From assembly GCA_024235595.1 (NCBI GenBank), contig JACKMC010000005.1, positions 124,001-188,000 of the forward strand: a stretch of DNA of 64,000 nucleotides, given 5' to 3'. Within the stretch, counting starts at the first letter, position 1. Every line of letters begins with the position of its first letter. Source of the DNA: Zoogloeaceae bacterium. Lineage in GTDB: Bacteria; Pseudomonadota; Gammaproteobacteria; Burkholderiales; Rhodocyclaceae. Below, one piece after another: positions 37,183 through 44,034 of this stretch. The notes under the pieces are model-generated. The model was given only the letters and a program-made list of their open reading frames with translations, was not told the origin of the DNA and did not search any database. The position numbers were made by a program, and so were the translations under genes.

Positions 37183-38631
37183 ATGAAAATCTGCTTTCAC
37201 GGTGCAGCGGGCGAAGTGACGGGTTCCTGCTACGAGGTCCGCCATGATGGCGGGCGCTTTCTGGTCGATTGTGGCATGTTCCAGGGTGGCCGCGAAGCGG
37301 ATGGAAAGAATCGACGAGCACTCGGCTTCGACGTCCGGCAGATCGATTTCGTTCTCGTCACCCATGCCCATATCGATCACTCGGGATTGCTGCCACGGCT
37401 TTTCGCGCTGGGCTACGAAGGCCCGGTCATCTGCACCGATGCGACGGCGGATCTGCTGGAGGTCATGCTCCGCGACGCCGCCCACATCCAGGAAAAGGAA
37501 GCCGAGTGGCGACTGAGGCGACAGCGTCGCCGCGGCGCCAAGCGTATTGTCGAAACGGCACCGATATATACGGTCGCGCAAGCCGAGTACTGCCTGCGCT
37601 ACGTCGAAGGCCATGGCTACGACGAGAAGCTGACACTCGATTCGAACGTCGAGATCTGTTTCCGCGATGCAGGGCACATCCTCGGATCGGCGATCGTCGA
37701 AATTTGGCTTGAGGCCTCCGGCGTGCGCAGGAAGCTCGTATTCTCGGGCGATCTCGGACAGCCGGACAGGCCCATCCTGCGTGATCCGACCCCGATCGCC
37801 GATGCCGATTGCCTGTGGATCGAATCGACCTACGGCGACCGCTTGCACCGTGCATTCGACGCCACCCGCAGCGAACTCATCGAAGCGCTGCACGATGTGC
37901 TGCAGGTCCGCCATGGCAACGTGATCATTCCCGCATTTGCCGTTGGTCGAACCCAGGAGATCCTCGTGGTGCTGGCCGAACTGGTGAGGAGCGGCGATGT
38001 GCAGCCCCTGCAGGTCTATGTCGACTCGCCGATGGCCACCGCGGTGACCGAACTGACGATGCGCCATGAGAATTTGTGGGATGACGAGAGCAAGGCGCTA
38101 CAGGCCTGGTGGCGGGACAATCCGGAGCGCTTCAAGGTGCGATTCGTCTCCGACGTGGAAGAATCCAAGGCCTTGAACCAGGTGCGAAGCGGGGCGGTCG
38201 TCATCTCGGCAAGCGGCATGTGCGATGCCGGTCGCATCAAGCACCACCTCAAGTACAATCTCTCCCGGCCGGAATGTGCAATTGTCATCGCTGGTTTTCA
38301 GGCCGCTGGTACGCTCGGTCGGCGCCTGGTGGACGGCGCAAGGCTGGTCAGGCTGTTTGGCGAGCCAGTGGTGGTGAAGGCAAGCATTCATACCATAGGT
38401 GGCCTTTCGGCACATGCCGACCAGGCGGCACTGATGTCATGGCTGCGACACTTCAGTTCTCCGCCGAAAGTGACGTTTGTGGTTCATGGCGAGCAGAGCA
38501 GTGCGAGAACGTTTGCCGAACTCATCGAGCATGATCTGCAATGGAATAACGTCACCATGCCTGCGGCAGGCGAGTGCATCGCACTCGACGCGGCCTTGAT
38601 GCGACTCGAACAAGGAACACAGGAATCATGA
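37183..38631 (+). CDS. metallo-beta-lactamase/beta-CASP ribonuclease-like protein
   Basis: A 482-residue member of the MBL/beta-CASP group (CPSF73/YSH1-like), which usually cleaves or trims RNA. The MBL core shows VTHAHIDHSGLLPRL (HxHxDH, about residues 64-69), DAGHILGSA and SGDLGQPDRP. The beta-CASP insert contains the VDSPMATAVTEL segment, the ISASGMCDAGRI motif and the late IHTIGGLSAHADQ histidines. ATG 37183 is favoured over GTG 37177 because AGGAG is well spaced for the ATG. The gene overlaps phaC as ATGA, so an RNA-processing enzyme and PHA synthase are translated together. A role in controlling the PHA transcript is speculation. Confidence 0.92.
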   Translation: MKICFHGAAGEVTGSCYEVRHDGGRFLVDCGMFQGGREADGKNRRALGFDVRQIDFVLVTHAHIDHSGLLPRLFALGYEGPVICTDATADLLEVMLRDAAHIQEKEAEWRLRRQRRRGAKRIVETAPIYTVAQAEYCLRYVEGHGYDEKLTLDSNVEICFRDAGHILGSAIVEIWLEASGVRRKLVFSGDLGQPDRPILRDPTPIADADCLWIESTYGDRLHRAFDATRSELIEALHDVLQVRHGNVIIPAFAVGRTQEILVVLAELVRSGDVQPLQVYVDSPMATAVTELTMRHENLWDDESKALQAWWRDNPERFKVRFVSDVEESKALNQVRSGAVVISASGMCDAGRIKHHLKYNLSRPECAIVIAGFQAAGTLGRRLVDGARLVRLFGEPVVVKASIHTIGGLSAHADQAALMSWLRHFSSPPKVTFVVHGEQSSARTFAELIEHDLQWNNVTMPAAGECIALDAALMRLEQGTQES

Positions 38632-40397
38632 GCAAACAACCGACCCGATCCACTCGCTCACGGCGCACCTCCGCGCCAAGTCTCAATCCCGGTGAAATGG
38701 CGAGAAAATCCTTCAGGGCTATCCACGATACCGTCGAAGGCGCTGTCGATCCGCTCGGCATGGCGGCCCCGATCGTCCATGCGCAGCTTGCATGGATGGC
38801 CCATCCGCAGGAACTCGCAGAGGCAAGCACGCGCCTCGCTGGGGAACTGTGGGAGCTGCAATGGCACAACTGGCGCCGCATGGTCGGGCTGTCGAGCCGG
38901 GATCCGGCCGAGCCGCATGCCGACGATACGCGCTTCGCCGATCCGGTATGGCGGGAATCGGCTGGCTGGGACGTGCTCAAGGAGAGCTACCTGATCTTTA
39001 CCCGGAACATGCAGGACATGCTTTACGCAACGCCCGGGCTCTCCAGCAAGGAGCGTCGCCGGGCCGCCTTCTGGTGGCGGAAATGGCTCAACGCGACCGC
39101 ACCCACGAATTTCCTGCTGACCAATCCGGTTGCGCTGCGCAAGGCCATCGAGACGCGTGGCGAATCCCTGGCCCATGGCTTCCGCAACTTCCTCGACGAC
39201 ATGGAAGCGGGCTCGGTGCGCATGACAGATCCCTCGGATTTCGTGGTCGGCAAGAATCTGGCAACGACGCCGGGCGCCGTGGTGTTCCGCAATCGCCTGC
39301 TGGAAATCATTCACTACGCGCCGAGCCAGCCCAAGGTTCACAAGGAGCCGGTGGTCATCGTCACGCCGTGGATCAACAAGTTCTACATTCTCGATCTGAA
39401 CCACAAGAAGAGCATGGTGCGTTACCTGCTCGAGCAGGGGCTCGAGGTCTTCATCACGAGCTGGAAGAACCCCGACGAAAGCATGCGCGACGTGAGCTTC
39501 GACGACTACCTGAGCGAAGGGGTTCACGCCATCGTCGAGACGGCGCGGTCCTTCACCGGGGCCGAGAAGGTACATGCGGTGGGTTATTGCATCGGCGGAA
39601 CCGCGCTCTCGATCTACATGGCCTGGGCAAATCGCAAGTTTGCTGCCGAGGACGTGCCGGTTCGCGACTGGACCTTGCTCACCACCCTGGTCGATTTCCA
39701 CAAACCCGGTGACATCGAGGTGTTCATCGACGAAGCCAGCGTGCGCTACATTACCAACGGGATGGAACGCAAGGGCTACCTCGACGGCAAGGACATGGCG
39801 GCATCCTTCCGCCTTCTTCGGTCCAACAGCCTGATCTGGCACTACGTGGTGCACGGCTGGCTCTATGGAGAGAAGCCTGCGCCCTTCGATGTGCTGTTCT
39901 GGAATATGGACACCACCCGCATGCCCTATGCGATGCACGCGTGGTACCTGCGCGAGCTCTATCTGAACAACCGTCTCAAGGACGATGATGCGCTCGAGGT
40001 GGCGGGGCAGCCGATCGCCTTGAGCCGGATTACCCAACCACTCTACGCCGTGGCGGCGGAGGACGATCACATTGCCCCCTGGCGCGAAACCTTCCGCATC
40101 GTCAATCTCGCGACCGGACCGAAGCGCTATACCTTGTCCAGTTCCGGGCATATTCTCGGCATCATAAATCCGCCGGTCTCACCGCCCAAGCGCAGCTTCA
40201 GGGCGGGCGACGCGCACCGCGCCGAATCCGCCGAAGCCTGGCACGCTCGCACCGCCCCGGCAGACGGCAGTTGGTGGGAAGACTGGATGAGCTGGCTGAA
40301 GCCGCGCTGCGGGGAGCTGGTGGAGGCGAAAGGGGCCGAGACCAAAGCCTTCCCCAGTCTCGCCGAGGCGCCCGGCACCTATGTGCGGGAAACCTGA
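38628..40397 (+). CDS. phaC: poly(3-hydroxyalkanoate) synthase, class I
   Basis: Polymerises 3-hydroxyacyl-CoA into PHA granules. At 589 residues it is of class I size. The N-terminal PhaC_N domain includes WWRKWLNATAPTNFLLTNP and the conserved TPWINKFYILDL. The lipase-like box GYCIGG carries the nucleophile at about Cys321. The aspartate lies in YAVAAEDDHIAPW, and the histidine in LSSSGHILGIINPP. ATG 38628 overlaps the beta-CASP gene stop by four bases. There is no phaA, phaB, phaP or phaR beside it, so this may be a dedicated, oxygen-responsive synthase in addition to a main one elsewhere. Confidence 0.95.
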   Translation: MSKQPTRSTRSRRTSAPSLNPGEMARKSFRAIHDTVEGAVDPLGMAAPIVHAQLAWMAHPQELAEASTRLAGELWELQWHNWRRMVGLSSRDPAEPHADDTRFADPVWRESAGWDVLKESYLIFTRNMQDMLYATPGLSSKERRRAAFWWRKWLNATAPTNFLLTNPVALRKAIETRGESLAHGFRNFLDDMEAGSVRMTDPSDFVVGKNLATTPGAVVFRNRLLEIIHYAPSQPKVHKEPVVIVTPWINKFYILDLNHKKSMVRYLLEQGLEVFITSWKNPDESMRDVSFDDYLSEGVHAIVETARSFTGAEKVHAVGYCIGGTALSIYMAWANRKFAAEDVPVRDWTLLTTLVDFHKPGDIEVFIDEASVRYITNGMERKGYLDGKDMAASFRLLRSNSLIWHYVVHGWLYGEKPAPFDVLFWNMDTTRMPYAMHAWYLRELYLNNRLKDDDALEVAGQPIALSRITQPLYAVAAEDDHIAPWRETFRIVNLATGPKRYTLSSSGHILGIINPPVSPPKRSFRAGDAHRAESAEAWHARTAPADGSWWEDWMSWLKPRCGELVEAKGAETKAFPSLAEAPGTYVRET

Positions 40398-40456
40398 GAG
40401 AAAAAAGAGGGCAAGGTGGATAGACCTGCCGAGCGGGTATTCAAGGTCGGTTTTCG

Positions 40457-40480
40457 GGCGGACCGGGAATTGGGTCCGCC
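40457..40480. repeat. hairpin between convergent phaC and fnr
   Basis: GGCGGACC and GGTCCGCC form a perfect eight-pair stem with an eight-base loop in the 99-base gap between the two stops. It has no clear T run on either strand, so it is at most a weak bidirectional terminator. Confidence 0.4.
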
Positions 40481-40496
40481 TCTGGCCATCTGCTCT

Positions 40497-41234
40497 TCAG
40501 TTGCGGGCGCAGCGGCCGAGCAGTTGCTTGAGTCCGTCGATATCGAGGATCCGGATGTGCTTCTGCTGCACCGACACAAAGCCTTCATCCTGAAATTTCG
40601 AGAAGGCCCGCGACACCGTCTCGAGCTTCAGGCCAAGGTAGGAGCCGATCTCGTCGCGGGTCATTCGCAGGTGGAATTCTGCCGCCGAGAATCCCCGCGC
40701 CATGAAGCGCTGGGACATGTTGAGCAGAAAAGCCGCCAGCCGCTCTTCGGCGCGCATCGATCCAAGCAGCATCATCACGCCGTGGTCGCGAACGATCTCG
40801 CGACTCATCACCTTGTGGAACTGGTGCTGGAGGGATTCGACTTCCCGCGACAGCTCTTCCAGGCGGGCAAACGGGATCACGCAGACCTCGCTGTCCTCGA
40901 GCGCGGTCGCGTTGCAGGAGTGATTTTCGGCACTGATCCCGTCCAGACCCAGTATTTCGCCCGTCATCTGGAAGCCGGTAACCTGCTCGCGCCCGTCCTC
41001 GAGGAGCACGTCGGTCTTGAATGACCCGGTGCGGATCGCATAGATCGCTTCGAAGGGGTCGCCGGCCCGGTAGAGCTGCGCCTGGCGTTTCACCTTGCGG
41101 CGAGCGCCCACGAGTTCATCGAGACGGTCGACCTCATGTTCGGCGAGGCCGAAGGGCAGACACAGTTCACGAAGGTTGCACTGGGAACACGCGGCCTTGA
41201 CGTATTGCGGCGTAATCGCAAACGAGGCTTTCAT
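40497..41234 (-). CDS. fnr: FNR-type oxygen-sensing transcription regulator
   Basis: A 245-residue Crp/Fnr regulator that senses oxygen through a 4Fe-4S cluster. The four ligands are present: Cys16, Cys19 and Cys25 in ACSQCNLRELC, and Cys107 in HSCNAT. The cyclic-nucleotide-binding-like fold is followed by a dimer helix and a C-terminal helix-turn-helix, GSYLGLKLETVSRAFSKFQ, whose Glu-x-x-Ser-Arg recognition residues predict TTGAT half-sites. I chose ATG 41234 (MKASFAIT), as the frame open to 41387 runs through the promoter. An FNR box lies 49 bases upstream, shared with hemN, so autoregulation is likely. Confidence 0.96.
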   Translation of the reverse strand: MKASFAITPQYVKAACSQCNLRELCLPFGLAEHEVDRLDELVGARRKVKRQAQLYRAGDPFEAIYAIRTGSFKTDVLLEDGREQVTGFQMTGEILGLDGISAENHSCNATALEDSEVCVIPFARLEELSREVESLQHQFHKVMSREIVRDHGVMMLLGSMRAEERLAAFLLNMSQRFMARGFSAAEFHLRMTRDEIGSYLGLKLETVSRAFSKFQDEGFVSVQQKHIRILDIDGLKQLLGRCARN

Positions 41235-41282
41235 ATCCAATTTCTCTGTACTCCAGTCACATTCTGCGCCGTATTCAGCTCT

Positions 41283-41296
41283 TTGATCCACGTCAA
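41283..41296. promoter_or_regulatory. FNR-type box between fnr and hemN
   Basis: TTGAT-CCAC-GTCAA matches TTGAT-N4-ATCAA in nine of ten positions. It is centred about 62 bases before the hemN start and 55 before the fnr start. This suits activation of hemN under low oxygen and control of fnr itself. Confidence 0.75.
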
Positions 41297-41351
41297 CCCC
41301 TTTGGCGTCGAATTTTGCGATCTTTGGCGCAATACACACTAGAAGATCGAC

Positions 41352-42743
41352 ATGACCGACAGCAGAGACACGTTGTTCAACCCGCAACTCATCAAGCGCT
41401 TCGATGTAAACGGGCCGCGATACACCTCATATCCCACAGCCGACCGCTTCGTGGAGGCATTCAATGCCGATGCCTACAAGCACTGGCTTGGTCGGCGCGC
41501 GGTGGGCGGTATCAACAAACCGCTCTCATTATACTTTCACATTCCCTTCTGCAATACGATCTGCTACTACTGCGCGTGTAACAAGATCATCACCAAGGAT
41601 CATGGGCGCTCCGCCAAGTATCTGAAATACATGGCGAAAGAGATCGAGCTCCAGGCCTCCAGCCTTGACGGCGGGCGCGACGTGCTGCAATTGCACCTGG
41701 GTGGCGGCACGCCGACATTCCTGTCGCACGATGAAATGCGTGAGCTCATGGGCGCCGTACGCCGCTCCTTCAATCTGGTTCCGAACGGCGAATACTCCAT
41801 CGAGGTCGACCCCAGAAAGGTAGACTTCGAGACGGTCGCGCTGTTGGGTGAACTGGGCTTCAACCGTATGAGTATCGGCGTCCAGGATTTTTCCCCGGAC
41901 GTGCAACAGGCCGTCAACCGGATCCAGAGTTTCGAGGAAACCAAGCTCGTGCTCGATTCGGCCAGGCAGGTCGGTTTCAAGTCGATCAGCATGGACCTGA
42001 TCTACGGCCTGCCCAAGCAGAACGTAATCAGCTTCAATCGCACGCTCGAGCAGGTCCTTGAACTTTCGCCGGACCGCATCTCGCTGTACAGCTACGCGCA
42101 CCTGCCGGGGCTGTTCAAGCCGCAGCGCCGCATCGCCGTGGGCGACATGCCGACGCCCGAGGCGAAATTGCAGATCCTGCAGCTTGCGATTCGCCGACTC
42201 ACCGAAGCGGGCTACGTCTATATCGGCATGGACCACTTCGCAAAGCCTGGCGACGAGCTGACCGTGGCGCAGCGTCAGGGGCGCCTGCACCGGAACTTCC
42301 AGGGTTATTCGACCTATGCGGAATGCGATCTGATGGCTTTCGGCGTTTCGGCCATCGGCAAGGTCGGCCCGACCTATGTCCAGAACGTCAAGACGCTGGA
42401 TGAATACTACGATGCGCTGGATCGCGACGAGTTGCCCATCATGCGCGGCATCGAGCTGACCCCGGACGATCTCCTGCGACGCTCGATCATCCAGGCCTTG
42501 ATGTGCCACTTCGAACTGTCGATCGAGTCGATCCAGATTTCGCATCTCATCGACTTCAGGAAATACTTCGGCGAGGAGCTCGAGGACCTGAAGGAGATGG
42601 AGGCGGCGGGCCTGGTGACGATCGACGATCAGTGGATCTCGGTGCAACCGGCGGGGCGGATGCTGGTGCGTGCGATCGCGATGGTCTTCGATCGCTACCT
42701 GCGCGCCGATCGCGAGCGCACCCGCTACTCGAAGGTAATCTGA
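41352..42743 (+). CDS. hemN: oxygen-independent coproporphyrinogen III oxidase
   Basis: A 463-residue radical SAM enzyme that decarboxylates coproporphyrinogen III when oxygen is absent. The SAM cluster motif is FCNTICYYC (Cys67, Cys71, Cys74), followed by LHLGGGTPTFLS and EYSIEVDPRKVDFE. The HemN C-terminal domain has GFSTYAECDLMAFGVSAIG-like sequence (here GYSTYAECDLMAFG). The length and the RYTSYPTADRF N-terminus mark true HemN and not the HemW/HemN-like chaperone. It is divergent from fnr with an FNR box between them. Confidence 0.97.
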   Translation: MTDSRDTLFNPQLIKRFDVNGPRYTSYPTADRFVEAFNADAYKHWLGRRAVGGINKPLSLYFHIPFCNTICYYCACNKIITKDHGRSAKYLKYMAKEIELQASSLDGGRDVLQLHLGGGTPTFLSHDEMRELMGAVRRSFNLVPNGEYSIEVDPRKVDFETVALLGELGFNRMSIGVQDFSPDVQQAVNRIQSFEETKLVLDSARQVGFKSISMDLIYGLPKQNVISFNRTLEQVLELSPDRISLYSYAHLPGLFKPQRRIAVGDMPTPEAKLQILQLAIRRLTEAGYVYIGMDHFAKPGDELTVAQRQGRLHRNFQGYSTYAECDLMAFGVSAIGKVGPTYVQNVKTLDEYYDALDRDELPIMRGIELTPDDLLRRSIIQALMCHFELSIESIQISHLIDFRKYFGEELEDLKEMEAAGLVTIDDQWISVQPAGRMLVRAIAMVFDRYLRADRERTRYSKVI

Positions 42744-42814
42744 GCGCGCCGCATTGCAGCATCCCGTCGGTCGCGAGACAATGTCCGGCCGTGACTACGA
42801 GACGCCCCTGATCC

Positions 42815-43522
42815 ATGCCTGAAACCGGCTACATCGCAGTGTTCCTGATCGGCCTGCTGGGCGGGACGCACTGCATCGGCATGTGCGGCGGCATCGTGAG
42901 CGCGCTCACCGTGCAGTTGCCGGGCAAGTCGCGCAGTGACTGGCCTTTGCATCTTGGCTACAACCTCGGGCGAATTGCGAGCTACACGGCCGCGGGCGCA
43001 GCGATGGGCGCACTCGGTACGGTGGGCATGCTCTTCAACGACGTGCTTCCGATACAGATGGGGCTGTATGTCCTCGCCAACCTGATGCTTGTCGCGCTGG
43101 GCCTGTATCTGACCGGCTTTACCCGTTTCCTGACCCCGGTGGAGCGTCTCGGGCACAAGCTCTGGTCGCGTATCCAGCCCCTCACGAAGCGTTTCCTGCC
43201 GGCCAGGTCGGTTTCCCAGGCGGTACCGCTCGGGATGTTGTGGGGGTTTCTTCCGTGCGGGCTCGTGTACAGCGTGCTCGCCACGGCGCTGGTGACCGGC
43301 TCGGCTTCGCGAGGCGCGATGTTGATGCTCGCCTTCGGTCTCGGGACGCTGCCCAACCTGCTGCTTGCAGGCATGCTCCTGAAACGTTTGCGGGACTATA
43401 CTCGCAGCAAGACGATCCGCCTTGCCGCAGGTCTTGTGGTGCTGGGCTTCGGCGTCTTTGGACTGGTCAACGCACCGTCGCTCGGGGCGAACCTGTGGAA
43501 TGGCGTGGTGTGCCACATCTGA
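42815..43522 (+). CDS. SafE/UreH-like cysteine-containing membrane protein
   Basis: A 235-residue protein with six hydrophobic helices of the sulfite exporter TauE/SafE-like family (UreH transmembrane type). Two duplicated motifs carry conserved cysteines: GTHCIGMCGG (Cys20 and Cys24) in helix 1 and WGFLPCGLVYS in helix 4. Genes of this type are often found in cco/fix clusters beside copper ATPases and hemN and are thought to help copper or thiol handling for haem-copper oxidase assembly. The setting here, between hemN and copA, fits that role better than sulfite export. It ends 24 bases from the convergent MerR gene. Confidence 0.85.
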   Translation: MPETGYIAVFLIGLLGGTHCIGMCGGIVSALTVQLPGKSRSDWPLHLGYNLGRIASYTAAGAAMGALGTVGMLFNDVLPIQMGLYVLANLMLVALGLYLTGFTRFLTPVERLGHKLWSRIQPLTKRFLPARSVSQAVPLGMLWGFLPCGLVYSVLATALVTGSASRGAMLMLAFGLGTLPNLLLAGMLLKRLRDYTRSKTIRLAAGLVVLGFGVFGLVNAPSLGANLWNGVVCHI

Positions 43523-43546
43523 GCCCACAGGCCCAGAGTGTGCGCA

Positions 43547-43969
43547 TCAGCGCTGTGGGGGGCGGCTCAGGAATCCATCGTCCAGGAGGGTGTGGAGAAT
43601 CGGGCATGGCGCCGGCGATTCGGTGTGCTCGCAGCAACTCACCAGGCTGGCAAGCGCATCGCGTATCTCATTGAGCTGACCGATTCGTCTTTCCACTTCT
43701 TCGAGCCGTGCCTGCGCCATTGCACGGGCCTCGACGCGATCATCGATCTCGTCGAGACGCAGCAGCTCCGCGATCTCATCGAGAGAAAATCCGAGTGTCT
43801 GTGCCCGGCGGATGAATCGCAGGCGGATCAGATCGGCGCTTTCATAGACGCGAAATGCGCCCTGGCGCGGTCCGTCATCGCGTAACAGCTTGCGTCGCTG
43901 GTAGTAGCGGATGGTCTCGACGCTGACGCCGGCCGCTCTGGCCAGGGCGCCGATAGTGAGTGCTTTCAT
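43547..43969 (-). CDS. MerR family metal-responsive regulator (CueR/ZntR-like)
   Basis: A 140-residue MerR regulator that probably controls the divergent copA. The winged helix-turn-helix begins LTIGALARAAGVSVETIRYYQRR, then comes a dimer helix (about residues 75-110). The C-terminal metal loop is SCCEHTESPAPCPIL with Cys112, Cys113 and Cys122. The CC-x8-C spacing resembles ZntR more than CueR (C-x7-C). The dimer-helix sensor position, serine in Cu(I) sensors and cysteine in Zn(II) sensors, seems to be neither here (in the segment DDRVEAR). The ATPase it faces is clearly of the Cu(I) type. The start codon is seven bases from the operator palindrome. Confidence 0.9.
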   Translation of the reverse strand: MKALTIGALARAAGVSVETIRYYQRRKLLRDDGPRQGAFRVYESADLIRLRFIRRAQTLGFSLDEIAELLRLDEIDDRVEARAMAQARLEEVERRIGQLNEIRDALASLVSCCEHTESPAPCPILHTLLDDGFLSRPPQR

Positions 43970-43972
43970 TGC

Positions 43973-44004
43973 TTGACTCCGTAGTCGGGTACGGAGTTTA
44001 CACT
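43973..44004 (+). promoter_or_regulatory. MerR-type promoter/operator of copA
   Basis: The perfect palindrome ACTCCGTA-N6-TACGGAGT (43976-43997) lies between TTGACT (-35, 43973-43978) and TTACAC or TACACT (-10, 43998-44004), giving a 19- or 20-base spacer. A stretched spacer with an internal dyad is the hallmark of promoters that MerR regulators activate by DNA distortion. Confidence 0.88.
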
Positions 44005-44034
44005 CGATTCATCGCATCAAAACAGTGCACGACG

